This document shows positions 7,966 through 16,481 of a stretch of DNA of 64,000 bases, piece by piece; within the stretch, counting starts at the first letter, position 1, and every line of letters starts with the position of its first letter. The notes beneath the pieces are model-generated. The model ran no database searches. It was not told the DNA's origin and saw only the letters and a program-made list of their open reading frames with translations. Position numbers and translations under genes: made by a program. The stretch is from Edaphobacter sp. 12200R-103 (GTDB taxonomy: Bacteria > Acidobacteriota > Terriglobia > Terriglobales > Acidobacteriaceae). Where the stretch lies: NCBI RefSeq assembly GCF_010093025.1, contig NZ_CP048114.1, positions 3,720,001-3,784,000 on the forward strand, given 5' to 3'.

Positions 7966-8549
7966 GTCACAAGGCGCTTTTTCTTGATCGTGACGGTGTT
8001 GTCAACGTCGAGATTGGATACCTCTCTCGAATTGAAGACGTGGAGTTTGTTCCCGGCATCTTCTCGCTCTGCCGGACCGCGATGCGTTTAGGCTATCGTC
8101 TCGTGATCGTCACCAACCAGGCGGGAATTGCACGCGGATATTACGATGAAGCAGCATTCGAGTCTCTGATGGACTGGATGCGAGAGCAGATGTATGCCCA
8201 GGGGGTCGAACTGGATGGGGTGTACTACTGTCCGTATCATCCCGAGCACGGTATCAAAGACTACAAGAGGGAACACGAGGACAGAAAGCCGGGCACGGGC
8301 ATGCTGCGAAAGGCGATGAAAGAGCTGGATATATCTCTCGCAGACAGTGTAATGGTGGGCGACAGGTGCAGCGATATTGCCGCGGCGAATAGCGCCGGTC
8401 TCCGTCAGGCCTTTCTGCTGGAGGGGACCGAGAACGCTGGTTGCAGCGGTCACTCTCTGGCGGTCAAGAGTCTGGCTGAAGTCGAGCGCTGGCTCGAAGC
8501 CCATACAGGCGGATTCGAGCCGGCATCACCGAAAGCCGTAGATGGTTAG
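7962..8549 (+). CDS. GmhB-like HAD-IIIA phosphatase
   Basis: 195-residue haloacid-dehalogenase-fold phosphatase most like D-glycero-D-manno-heptose 1,7-bisphosphate 7-phosphatase and the HisB N-domain. Motif I is FLDRDGVVN (residues 6-14), motif II VTNQAGIARG, motif III RKPGTGML, and motif IV MVGDRCSDIAAA. The zinc loop is unusual: CPYHPEH is present, but the following C-x-C of classical GmhB is replaced by KREHEDRKP, so the four-ligand zinc site seems incomplete. No gmhA or hldE is in the window. Being the last gene of the rfb operon suggests a sugar-phosphate substrate for surface glycan, but heptose itself is an inference from family. Confidence 0.8.
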   Translation: MSHKALFLDRDGVVNVEIGYLSRIEDVEFVPGIFSLCRTAMRLGYRLVIVTNQAGIARGYYDEAAFESLMDWMREQMYAQGVELDGVYYCPYHPEHGIKDYKREHEDRKPGTGMLRKAMKELDISLADSVMVGDRCSDIAAANSAGLRQAFLLEGTENAGCSGHSLAVKSLAEVERWLEAHTGGFEPASPKAVDG

Positions 8550-8581
8550 CGCTAACGTAAAAATTGTTTATATCAATGAAA

Positions 8582-9145
8582 CTAAGGGAGTTCTGCGTTC
8601 AGAAAGAGGCTGCCTTTGGCATCCTTCGTGTTCACCTGCAGCGGCGTACCGTTAAGAATGTCCAACGGCCACTCGATCTTCAGTGTCGGATCGTTCCAGA
8701 CGATCGCACGCTCACCCTCTTGATAATAAGGATTCGTGGTCTTATAGAGCACGTCTGCGGACTCAGAGAGTACGAGAAACCCGTGAGCGAAGCCTTCAGG
8801 AATCCATAGCATCTCGAGTTCGCCATCGTCGTTGCGAGGCTTCAGATGGAAGCCGGCCCACTTGCCGAATTGCGGGGAATCTCGTCTGAGGTCGACAGCG
8901 ACGTCCCAGATATGTCCGGAGAGGACGCGAACGAGCTTGCCCTGGGGCTTAACTAGTTGATAATGAAGCCCACGCAAAACTCCCTTTATGGAGAAGGATT
9001 GGTTATCCTGTACAAAGGTATGAGGAATCTGTGCTGCGGCGAAGGAAGACGCGTTGAAGACCTCGGCGAACCAGCCGCGATTGTCAATGAAGCGTCGAGG
9101 CCGTAGAAGCCTGACATCGTGCAGTGGAGTGTCAAAAATCTGCAT
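8582..9145 (-). CDS. rfbC: dTDP-4-dehydrorhamnose 3,5-epimerase
   Basis: 187-residue RmlC cupin that epimerises C3 and C5 of dTDP-4-keto-6-deoxyglucose. Visible: RRFIDNRGWFAEVFN, the catalytic LRGLHYQ with its His, QGKLVRVLSGHIWDVAVDLR, and WIPEGFAHGFLVLSE. Length is normal. It is convergent with the rfbBAD operon (33 bases apart) and divergent from the sugar-transferase gene, so it needs its own promoter in the gap after 9145. Confidence 0.96.
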   Translation of the reverse strand: MQIFDTPLHDVRLLRPRRFIDNRGWFAEVFNASSFAAAQIPHTFVQDNQSFSIKGVLRGLHYQLVKPQGKLVRVLSGHIWDVAVDLRRDSPQFGKWAGFHLKPRNDDGELEMLWIPEGFAHGFLVLSESADVLYKTTNPYYQEGERAIVWNDPTLKIEWPLDILNGTPLQVNTKDAKGSLFLNAELP

Positions 9146-9512
9146 CCGACAAGTTTATCTGAGCGACTGTCGGACTCCGAAGTGGTCCCGGATTGGAATG
9201 ATTCCGGTCAAGTTGAGTTCTTTAGACTGTATTAAGCAGAATTCCATGATTAGAATGAACGGACTGCAGTGCTGGAATACACTTGTCTCCGAGTTAACAA
9301 GGATTCAAAGTTGTCAGAACAGAATTCGGCGATTCGGCCCTATTAGGAAAGTTGAAACTTCCAAAATGAGCTTGTAACGAGGAGAGGCAGAGCCGGATTA
9401 GAGCACAGCTTGAATTTAGGATTCTCTGCCGCAATATTTTGACGCAGGACGAACCGTATATCGGAACCACCGCAGACAGGCGAGGGTAGCGCTATACAGA
9501 TACAGGATTTCA
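9146..9512. other. divergent intergenic region between rfbC and sugar transferase
   Basis: This 367-base gap contains no convincing gene; the frames across it are short and lack RBS. It is richer in A+T than the flanking genes and must hold the promoters for both directions. One plus-strand promoter candidate is listed separately. A purine-rich GAGGAGAGGCAG at 9380-9391 has no start codon placed to use it. Confidence 0.6.
9410..9438 (+). promoter_or_regulatory. possible sigma-70 promoter for the sugar-transferase gene
   Basis: TTGAAT (9410-9415) is separated by 17 bases from AATATT (9433-9438), about 75 bases before the start codon at 9513. Spacing and hexamers are acceptable, but matches of this quality occur by chance in A+T-rich gaps. 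Confidence 0.25.
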
Positions 9513-10256
9513 ATGCAGGCTGAGTATCAATCTCCTGAGTCGCGCGCAGCGGCTATCGAAGATTCTTATTCGTACACGGAGACCATCAGCAGGCCGGTAT
9601 TCCGGATGACCGCCTCTCTGGAACGAGAGCCTTCTGTTTTCTTTCGCTACCGGATCGTCAAACGATGTATCGACATACTGTTGATTCTGATCTTTTCTCC
9701 AATCGTTATGCTCGTCGTGGGGATCGTAGCGGCAATGGTGATTCTCAGCTCCCCCGGGCCAATCTTCTACTCTCATCGTCGGATTCGGAAGAATGGGGCG
9801 TTCTTCTCGATGTGGAAATTCCGGACGATGTGTGTCAACTCCGCTGAGGTGCTGGACGAATATCTGGCTTCGCATCCGGAAGCCCGGGCAGAGTGGAACA
9901 GCACCCATAAACTGCGCCACGACCCCAGAATTACTCCCGCAGGATCGTTTCTGCGTCGCTACAGTCTGGACGAGCTGCCTCAGCTTTGGAATGTACTGGT
10001 GGGACACATGAGTCTGGTAGGTCCACGTCCGATTGTGGCAGCAGAGGTAGAAAAGTATGCCGACTCATTCGAATGCTACTGCAGAGTGAAGCCTGGCCTT
10101 ACAGGGCTTTGGCAGGTCTCCGGCAGGAGCGAGCTGACGTACGAAGAGCGCGTTGCATTGGACTGCTACTATGTAAATCGCTGGTCTCTGCGGACGGATA
10201 TCAAGATTCTGTTGAAGACATTCGCGGCAGTCCTGAAACAGGATGGGGCCTATTAG
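9513..10256 (+). CDS. undecaprenyl-phosphate sugar phosphotransferase (priming enzyme)
   Basis: 247-residue bacterial sugar transferase (PF02397 type) that starts a lipid-linked repeat unit by moving a sugar-1-phosphate to undecaprenyl phosphate on the inner membrane. One hydrophobic hairpin or span lies at about residues 53-78 (ILLILIFSPIVMLVVGIVAA). The catalytic core follows: GPIFYSHRRI, MWKFRTM, LRRYSLDELPQLWNVL, MSLVGPRP and KPGLTGLWQVSGRSE. It lacks the N-terminal four-helix and Rossmann half of WbaP, so it is the small class. It is probably the initiator for the 13-33 kb polysaccharide locus. The first sugar cannot be told. Confidence 0.94.
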   Translation: MQAEYQSPESRAAAIEDSYSYTETISRPVFRMTASLEREPSVFFRYRIVKRCIDILLILIFSPIVMLVVGIVAAMVILSSPGPIFYSHRRIRKNGAFFSMWKFRTMCVNSAEVLDEYLASHPEARAEWNSTHKLRHDPRITPAGSFLRRYSLDELPQLWNVLVGHMSLVGPRPIVAAEVEKYADSFECYCRVKPGLTGLWQVSGRSELTYEERVALDCYYVNRWSLRTDIKILLKTFAAVLKQDGAY

Positions 10257-10346
10257 GCTTGCGGGCTAGCGCGCCTGAGTTTCCTTGATCTCTGGAAGGC
10301 CAATGAATGAACGGGCCGGCTCTCATTCGCAACGTTCAGGCCGTCA

Positions 10347-10682
10347 GTGAGTCCTCCGATGCAGCAATTTCGAGACATAGCGAGATCTGCCTTGAACCGG
10401 GGTTTTGCGGCCTTTCCCGTGCAGGACAGGTTGCGGATGGCCTGGGCCGTAGTCTGCGGTAAGGCGCTGGCGCAGCACGCAATTGTGACCGGGTATGACC
10501 CCTCGGGAATTCTCCATGTGGAAGTGTGCGACAGTGTCTGGCTCAAACAACTGGAAGACATGCGCGGCCATCTGCAGGCAGAGCTGGCGCGAATGGCTGG
10601 AGTAAAGGTGGCCGAGCTGCACTTTATAGTAAGAGAGAGCCGTCGAGCTACACTTTATAGTGAAGAGGCAGGAGCGGAGTGA
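10347..10682 (+). CDS. DciA-like (DUF721) protein
   Basis: 111 residues. The stretch from DIARSALNRGFAA to the C-terminal ELHFIV matches the DUF721/DciA pattern, with the conserved WAVVCGKALAQHA (W plus V/G of the family's W..VVG..LA) and LHVEVCDSVWLKQL. DciA loads the replicative helicase DnaB in bacteria without DnaC. The last 20 residues come from a 31-base tandem duplication that shifts frame (see repeat). The stop overlaps the gatC start (TGATG). Known DciA proteins vary greatly at the ends, so the altered tail need not inactivate it. Confidence 0.7.
   Translation: MSPPMQQFRDIARSALNRGFAAFPVQDRLRMAWAVVCGKALAQHAIVTGYDPSGILHVEVCDSVWLKQLEDMRGHLQAELARMAGVKVAELHFIVRESRRATLYSEEAGAE
10613..10674 (+). 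repeat. 31-base tandem duplication in the 3' end of the DciA-like gene
   Basis: CGAGCTGCACTTTATAGT at 10613-10630 recurs as CGAGCTACACTTTATAGT at 10644-10661 (17 of 18 identical), followed in both copies by purine-rich GAGAG/GAGG sequence. Because 31 is not a multiple of three, the second copy is read in another frame and gives a different C-terminal tail. Confidence 0.7.
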
Positions 10683-11011
10683 TGAGTGGGCAGTCTGGAG
10701 TAACGATCGAGGACGTAAGAAGAGTGGCGGAATTGGCGAATCTGGAGCTTACATCAGAAGAAGAACCGCGCATGCAGCGGGATCTCAACGCCGTCCTCGA
10801 TTACATCGCTCAGCTGAATGAACTGGACACCAGTGATGTTCCGCCAATGGCTCAAGTGGGCGAAGTGCTCGAAGGACAGAAGACTCATAACTATGGCGAA
10901 GCGCTGCGTAGCGATACCGTTCAACCCTCTCTTGATCGGGCTGCCGTGATGGCAGCTGCACCGGAGACCGACGGGCGCTTCTTCAAGGTCCCGAAGGTAA
11001 TTGAGCGATAG
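10682..11011 (+). CDS. gatC: Asp-tRNA(Asn)/Glu-tRNA(Gln) amidotransferase subunit C
   Basis: 109-residue GatC, the small clamp that holds GatA and GatB together in the complex that amidates misacylated Glu-tRNA(Gln) and Asp-tRNA(Asn). Typical: VRRVAELANLELT near the N-terminus, LNAVLDYIAQLNELDTSDVPPM in the middle, and FFKVPKVIE at the end. ATG 10682 has GGAG seven bases upstream, better placed than the preceding GTG 10679. gatA follows after a short gap; gatB is not in the window. Confidence 0.96.
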   Translation: MSGQSGVTIEDVRRVAELANLELTSEEEPRMQRDLNAVLDYIAQLNELDTSDVPPMAQVGEVLEGQKTHNYGEALRSDTVQPSLDRAAVMAAAPETDGRFFKVPKVIER

Positions 11012-11045
11012 GCAGAGGGGGCATGCCCCTTTGCGGAGACATAGT

Positions 11046-12497
11046 TTGACATCAGAAAGCTTGAAAGATCTGACCATTGATGAGGTACGTGACGCGATTG
11101 CGGCGGGACGTACAACAGCGACTGCCCTGGCCCAGATGCATTATGCCCGCATCGAGTCTGAGGACAAGGAGATTCACAGCTATCTTTCTTTGAGCCGTGA
11201 GCGGGCTTTGGCCCAGGCAGAGAAGATTGACGCCATGGCGCAGCGCGGGGAATTGCTCCCTCCGCTCGCCGGAGTGCCAATTGGCATCAAGGATGTGCTG
11301 GTGATGCGGGGCAGTCCTGCGACCGCCAGTTCGCTTATCCTGAAGGGCTACAGGCCACCTTACGATGCAACTTCTGTCGAGCGGTTGGAGAATGCGGGAG
11401 CTGTTCTACTGGGCAAGCTGAACTGTGACGAGTTTGCAATGGGCAGCTCGAATGAAAACTCGGCCTATGGCCCGGTGCGTAATCCCCGTGCGATGGACCG
11501 CGTTCCAGGCGGCTCCAGCGGCGGTTCCGCAGCCGCCGTGGCTGCCGGGCTGGCCGTTGCGACCCTCGGTACGGACACCGGAGGCTCCATCCGCCAGCCG
11601 GCTGCCTTTTGCGGGGTGGTTGGGATGCTGCCGACCTATGGCAGAGTCAGCCGGTATGGCCTGATTGCCTTCGCATCGTCTTTGGATCGTGTCGGTCCCT
11701 TGACCAAGAACGTGAAGGATGCCGCGACCATGCTCGAGGTGCTGGCGGGAAAGGACGCGCTGGATGCGACTTCGTCGGACCGTGATGCAGGGGGATATCT
11801 GCAGGCGCTCGATAGGTCCGTAGAGGGGCTGAAAGTAGGAATTCCGCAAGAATACTTTGGCGAGGGCCTGGATCCGGAGATTCGCGCCGCGATTGAAAAG
11901 GTACTCGAAGCTCTGAAAGCCGCCGGCTGCACCGTAAAGCCGGTAAGTTTGCCTCATACCCGCTATGCGGTTCCCACCTATTATGTGGTTGCGACGGCGG
12001 AGGCCTCATCAAACCTCTCCCGCTTTGACGGCGTGCGTTACGGACTGCGCGATGCGGATGCTAAGTCCTTGTCGGACATGTATCGCAAGACTCGCGATGC
12101 TGGCTTCGGCGCAGAGGTCAAACGAAGGATTCTGCTGGGAACCTACGCTCTGAGCGCGGGATATTACGATGCATATTACAAGAAAGCCCAGCAGGTCCGC
12201 ACATTATTGACGCGGGATTTTCTGGGTGCATTCGAGGAAGTCGATATATTGATCGCCCCCGTTACTCCCACTCCGGCGTTTAAGCTCGGTGAGAAGACGG
12301 ATGATCCCGTCAAGATGTATCTCGAGGATATCTATTCGGTGGCGGCAAGCCTCGCCGGTATCTGCGCTATGAGCGTACCCTGTGGCGAGACAAGTGAATC
12401 ATTGCCGATAGGAGTTCAGATCCTCGGCCGCCATTTTGATGAATCCACCGTGTTGCGAGTCGCGAAAGCAGTTGAGTCTGCCCAGCCAGGTGTCTGA
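11046..12497 (+). CDS. gatA: glutamyl-tRNA(Gln) amidotransferase subunit A
   Basis: 483-residue amidase-signature enzyme that frees ammonia from glutamine for the GatB reaction. The Ser-cisSer-Lys triad is present: the Lys in GVPIGIKDVL, and the two serines in VPGGSSGGSAAAVAAG and GTDTGGSIRQPAAFCG. The start is a TTG at 11046, chosen because GGAG sits seven bases upstream and the product then begins just before LTIDEVRDAI as in relatives; an earlier TTG (11001) lies inside the gatC end. Length is standard. Confidence 0.95.
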   Translation: MTSESLKDLTIDEVRDAIAAGRTTATALAQMHYARIESEDKEIHSYLSLSRERALAQAEKIDAMAQRGELLPPLAGVPIGIKDVLVMRGSPATASSLILKGYRPPYDATSVERLENAGAVLLGKLNCDEFAMGSSNENSAYGPVRNPRAMDRVPGGSSGGSAAAVAAGLAVATLGTDTGGSIRQPAAFCGVVGMLPTYGRVSRYGLIAFASSLDRVGPLTKNVKDAATMLEVLAGKDALDATSSDRDAGGYLQALDRSVEGLKVGIPQEYFGEGLDPEIRAAIEKVLEALKAAGCTVKPVSLPHTRYAVPTYYVVATAEASSNLSRFDGVRYGLRDADAKSLSDMYRKTRDAGFGAEVKRRILLGTYALSAGYYDAYYKKAQQVRTLLTRDFLGAFEEVDILIAPVTPTPAFKLGEKTDDPVKMYLEDIYSVAASLAGICAMSVPCGETSESLPIGVQILGRHFDESTVLRVAKAVESAQPGV

Positions 12498-12569
12498 GCC
12501 ATGGATGGTATCTGCATGCCCGAACGGTTTTCCTGATTAGGGAAAAAGCTGTTCAAGTATGCTGGAAGG

Positions 12570-12608
12570 GGGTGCTGCGAGCGTTCAGGTTCGGTGCTAG
12601 CACCCTTT
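12570..12608 (+). terminator. possible hairpin terminator after gatA
   Basis: GGGTGCT (12570-12576) pairs with AGCACCC (12599-12605) over a 22-base loop, followed by TTT only. It lies between gatA and the SLBB gene and could stop gatA transcripts or act in the leader of the next gene. The loop is large and the T-tract short. Confidence 0.35.
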
Positions 12609-12639
12609 GGAAAAGGGCATTTTTGAGAGGTTCATTGGT

Positions 12640-15441
12640 TTGCGAAAATTAGGTCGGATGCGGCCGCCCCTGAGGCGGCTTGTCGCAATTCAGTCTGTTG
12701 CCGCGTTTCTGCTTTGCGGGGCTGTCGCCATATCGGCTCAGCAGCTTCCTGTGCAGACCCTGGGAGGCAGCAACACCGATCAGTCCAACTGCAGCCCCTC
12801 CGACCCCAGTTGCGGAAGTATGGTGAACCAGATTCCGTTTGAGTCGCGTACGCCGCAGCAGACAGGTACCTTGCCTGCTGGAGCTGTAATTCCATCAACT
12901 CAGGCTGGCACACAGCAAAACCAGACTCAGTCGCAGCAGCAGTATTATCGTTTTTCGCAACTGCCCCTGGACGCTCCGACGGAGTTCCAGCAGATGGTCG
13001 CGAACTCTGTGGGTAAGATGCTGCCAATCTTTGGCGCCAACCTGTTCCGGAATCCGCCCTCCACGTTTGCTCCGGCGACCGTAGTTCCCGTCACCCCGGA
13101 CTATGTGTTGGGGCCGGGCGATGAACTCGTGATCCAGTCCTGGGGACAGGTGTCAACCGACGGACGTTTCCGGGTTGATCGCTCTGGCGACATCTTTGTT
13201 CCCCAGGTGGGCACGTTGCATGTTGCCGGGCTGAGATTCGACCAGGTCCAGCCTGCGCTGAAATCTCGGATGGATAAGTTGTTTCGCAACTACAGCCTCA
13301 ACGTAACCATGGGGCAACTGCGATCGATCCAGGTTATCGTCGTCGGTCAGGCGCGCCAGCCGGGAACATATACCATCAGCTCTCTCAGTACGCTGGTCAA
13401 CGCAATCTTCACGACAGGTGGACCATCGGCACAGGGAAGCCTTCGCCATATTCAACTGAAGCGCGGCGGTCAGCTGGTAGTCGATTTCGACCTTTACGAC
13501 TTACTGGTTCGAGGGGACAAATCCAAAGACGTACCGCTGCTTGCAGGCGATGTTATTTATATCCCGCCTGCCGGTCCGCAGGTGGCGGTCGCGGGAAACG
13601 TAAAGGTCCCTGCGATCTATGAGTTGCGGTCCCCAGAAAATACCAGCGTCGAGGATGTCCTGGAGCTCGCGGCAGGGCTAACGAATACTGCTTCGAGGGA
13701 TAAAGTTCGCCTTGAGAGAATCGACGAGCGCCATACGCGCAGAACGATGGAGGTCTCACTCCAGACAGAGGCGAAGACTACCATGGTTCAGGACGGGGAT
13801 CTGCTTGAGATCGTCGCTGTTGCCGGTGAGTTCAAGGATTCTGTAACGCTTCGAGGAAACGTCGCGAATCCGGGCCGGTATGCCTGGAAGCCTGGAATGA
13901 GAGTTAAGGACCTCATTCCGACCAAGGATGCCCTCATCACTCGGGATTACTGGTTGAAGCGAAGTCAACTCGGCCAGCCGATGTTGACCTATGTTCCTAC
14001 CTGTCTTCCCACCACTCCTTACGGGGTTCCAAATCTCCGCTATGGGATTCCGGTCGGAGAAGCCGGCGATGATCCTTTCTGGCGCTACTCCTCGATTGAT
14101 GAATATCGAGCGCTCAAAGGCTATCCTGCGATCAATTTTGACCGTGTTCCCGAAAGAAACGACCTGATCTCGCCTTCGACGATGTATTCGCGGCGCGATC
14201 CGGCTCGCGAGCCTGCGATGGATTCAGATGGCGGCCTGGATTGCTCCCAGTACACCGAAGTTCCCTATTACGTCAGCAACTTCGCGTTGATGAGTCAGCA
14301 GAACAACTCGCAGACGGCTAACAATGCCGGTAATCCAGAGACTGTAGCGGCTCAGACCCAGGCAGCACTTGGGACAACCGCAGCCAATCAGACCAGCGCA
14401 GCGAGTGCGAGTCTTGGAGCAGATTCCCGTCCTACCGTCACCAATTTCCGTCCGAAGAACGATGTCAAGCTCAGTGAGCCTGATATTGACTGGTCTTATG
14501 CGGTAATTGAGCGTCAGGACAAGGAGACCCTTACAACGTCGCTGCTGCCATTCAACCTCGGCAAGGTTGTTCTCCAGGGAGATGCTTCCCAGAATCTGGA
14601 ATTGCAGCCGGGTGATGTTGTCACGATCTTCTCCAAGGCAGACCTTCGCGTTCCGCAGTCGCAGCAGACCAGATTTGTTCGCCTGGAAGGCGAATTCATG
14701 TCTTCCGGTATCTACAGCGTGAAACCCGGCGAGACGCTGCGGCAACTGGTGGCGAGAGCGGGTGGTTTATCGCCCGATGCATATCTCTACGGTGCGGAGT
14801 TCACCAGGGAATCGACGCGCCGGGTACAACAGCAGCGCCTGAACGAATACGTCGACCAAATTGCCCTGCAGGCAAGCACGATTGCGACCGCGAATGCGAG
14901 CCGCTCCATCAATCCCCAGGATACTGCTGCCGCGACAGCACAGCAGGCCCAGGCTCAGACGATCATCGCGAATCTGCGAAAGGCACGGGCCAGCGGACGG
15001 GTGGTGCTGGAGCTGCCACCTGACGCCAATAATATCAATCAGCTTCCCGACCTTCCCCTTGAAGACGGGGATCGCTTTATCGTGCCACGTGTTCCATCCA
15101 CGGTAAGTATCGAGGGTGCGGTCTACAACCAGAATGCGTTTCTTTACGATCCCCACCGTCGGCTTGGCGATTATGTGAAGCTCGCCGGTGGAGCAACAAG
15201 AGACGCCGACAAGAATCGCGCATATGTTATCCGTGCGGGAGGAGCTGTGATCAGCAAGCAATACAGTTCTTCTCTACGTGGAAATGGCTTTAATTCACTT
15301 CGTCTCTATCCTGGCGACACTGTTGTTATTCCATTGAACCTGGATAAGGGGAAGACGATGCGCTTGGTCGTTGATATCGCCCAGATCGTAGGCCAGTTCG
15401 GTATCGCTATCGCCGCTGCCAATACAGTACTGGGGCAGTAG
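12640..15441 (+). CDS. outer-membrane polysaccharide export protein (Wza/OPX-like, multiple SLBB)
   Basis: 933 residues, more than twice the length of classical Wza. A signal peptide (LVAIQSVAAFLLCGAVAISAQ) is followed by a Gln/Thr-rich stretch. The polysaccharide export domain begins at YVLGPGDELVIQSWGQV, and at least five SLBB-type repeats follow: VIVVGQARQPGTYTISSLST, VAVAGNVKVPAIYELRS, VTLRGNVANPGRYAWKPGM, VRLEGEFMSSGIYSVKPGET and VSIEGAVYNQNAFLYDPHR. No lipobox cysteine is seen. The start is probably TTG 12640 with GAGAGG nine bases upstream; TTG 12607 and ATG 12658 are alternatives. It should form or gate the outer-membrane exit for the glycan made by the flanking genes. Confidence 0.92.
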   Translation: MRKLGRMRPPLRRLVAIQSVAAFLLCGAVAISAQQLPVQTLGGSNTDQSNCSPSDPSCGSMVNQIPFESRTPQQTGTLPAGAVIPSTQAGTQQNQTQSQQQYYRFSQLPLDAPTEFQQMVANSVGKMLPIFGANLFRNPPSTFAPATVVPVTPDYVLGPGDELVIQSWGQVSTDGRFRVDRSGDIFVPQVGTLHVAGLRFDQVQPALKSRMDKLFRNYSLNVTMGQLRSIQVIVVGQARQPGTYTISSLSTLVNAIFTTGGPSAQGSLRHIQLKRGGQLVVDFDLYDLLVRGDKSKDVPLLAGDVIYIPPAGPQVAVAGNVKVPAIYELRSPENTSVEDVLELAAGLTNTASRDKVRLERIDERHTRRTMEVSLQTEAKTTMVQDGDLLEIVAVAGEFKDSVTLRGNVANPGRYAWKPGMRVKDLIPTKDALITRDYWLKRSQLGQPMLTYVPTCLPTTPYGVPNLRYGIPVGEAGDDPFWRYSSIDEYRALKGYPAINFDRVPERNDLISPSTMYSRRDPAREPAMDSDGGLDCSQYTEVPYYVSNFALMSQQNNSQTANNAGNPETVAAQTQAALGTTAANQTSAASASLGADSRPTVTNFRPKNDVKLSEPDIDWSYAVIERQDKETLTTSLLPFNLGKVVLQGDASQNLELQPGDVVTIFSKADLRVPQSQQTRFVRLEGEFMSSGIYSVKPGETLRQLVARAGGLSPDAYLYGAEFTRESTRRVQQQRLNEYVDQIALQASTIATANASRSINPQDTAAATAQQAQAQTIIANLRKARASGRVVLELPPDANNINQLPDLPLEDGDRFIVPRVPSTVSIEGAVYNQNAFLYDPHRRLGDYVKLAGGATRDADKNRAYVIRAGGAVISKQYSSSLRGNGFNSLRLYPGDTVVIPLNLDKGKTMRLVVDIAQIVGQFGIAIAAANTVLGQ

Positions 15442-15480
15442 TCGCGCGTAGCAGCTTCTCGTAATCCGTTCGAAGAATCG

Positions 15481-15518
15481 AAAAGACTCCGGCAAGAGAA
15501 CCATTGCCGGAGTCTTTT
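15481..15518. terminator. strong bidirectional rho-independent terminator
   Basis: A perfect 15-bp stem, AAAAGACTCCGGCAA (15481-15495) and TTGCCGGAGTCTTTT (15504-15518), closes an 8-base loop. The A and T ends serve both strands, so it can end the SLBB gene and the convergent minus-strand operon whose last stop is at 15567. Confidence 0.93.
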
Positions 15519-15566
15519 CGATATGACGGGTTGCGCTTCTACTTTAAATTGACGGGGAGGCGAAGA

Positions 15567-16481
15567 TCAGCGCAGCAACGCCTTTGCTGTGCGTATGATG
15601 CCCGCTACACTCAGATTCTGCTCCTCTCGAAGCTGTATCTGTGATCCCGCCACTTTGATGGGAGAAGGTTGCAGGCGCAGGGGATGAAAACGAATTGCCT
15701 CTCCCATCTCAGCAATTACCTCGGCTGTTCTTGTACCGAGCCCCCCGATGCCGTGCTCTTCGATTGTGAGGATTGCGCGCGTCTCATGAACGGCATGGTG
15801 GATCGCCTTTCGATCCAGTGGTACAAGGGTAGGCATGCTGAGAAGGCGTACGGAATAGCCGTCCGATACAAGTGTTCGACAGGCTTCGATAGCTGTTCCC
15901 AGCATTCCCCCTGTAGAGATGAGTGTCAGCTGATTGCCGTCCTGAATCTGAATCGTCCTTCCAATTTCGAAATGAATCTTCTGAGGATGAAGGACCGGCT
16001 CGCCAGCTTTGCCGAGCCTCAGATAAGCGGGGCCGTGAGCCTTGGCCAGTTCCGTGGTCGCAGCCCGGGCTTCGACAGGATCGCCAGGCGCTACTACGGT
16101 CATGTTCGGCATCACAGACATAACCGCAAGATCTTCCACTCCGTGGTGCGTGTAGCCATGGCTTCCGTAGGCAAGACCGCCGCCAACAGAGACGATCTTC
16201 ACATTCAGATTGTGGTAGCAGACGTCATTACGAATCTGCTCTAGGCACCGCATGACAGGAAAGTTTGCGATCGAGTATGTAAAGACGGTCTTTCCTGCAA
16301 GCGCAAGGCCCGCTGCAATGCCTGTCATATTCTGTTCCGCCACTCCCGCGTTGAGATAGCGGTCGGGGAAGCGATCAGAGAATGCCTCAAGGACCGAATA
16401 GCCGAGATCGCCACAAACCAGCCAGATGCGATCATCCTGTTCGGCTAGTGTGCAAAGCTGCTCGATGAATGCTGTCCTCAT
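15567..16481 (-). CDS. transketolase C-terminal half (pyrimidine and C domains)
   Basis: 304 residues, the second chain of a two-gene transketolase-like TPP enzyme. AGVAEQNMTGIAAGLALAGKTVFTY carries the catalytic Glu that activates thiamine diphosphate, and SHGYTHHGVEDLAVMSVMPNMTVVAP is the typical Pyr-domain core; the C domain starts near PVLHPQ. It overlaps the upstream half by ATGA and ends the CDP-sugar operon before a strong terminator. General pentose-phosphate transketolase is one option, but the location suggests two-carbon transfer or acyl-type chemistry on a CDP-deoxyhexose or its precursor; this is inference. Confidence 0.9.
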   Translation of the reverse strand: MRTAFIEQLCTLAEQDDRIWLVCGDLGYSVLEAFSDRFPDRYLNAGVAEQNMTGIAAGLALAGKTVFTYSIANFPVMRCLEQIRNDVCYHNLNVKIVSVGGGLAYGSHGYTHHGVEDLAVMSVMPNMTVVAPGDPVEARAATTELAKAHGPAYLRLGKAGEPVLHPQKIHFEIGRTIQIQDGNQLTLISTGGMLGTAIEACRTLVSDGYSVRLLSMPTLVPLDRKAIHHAVHETRAILTIEEHGIGGLGTRTAEVIAEMGEAIRFHPLRLQPSPIKVAGSQIQLREEQNLSVAGIIRTAKALLR

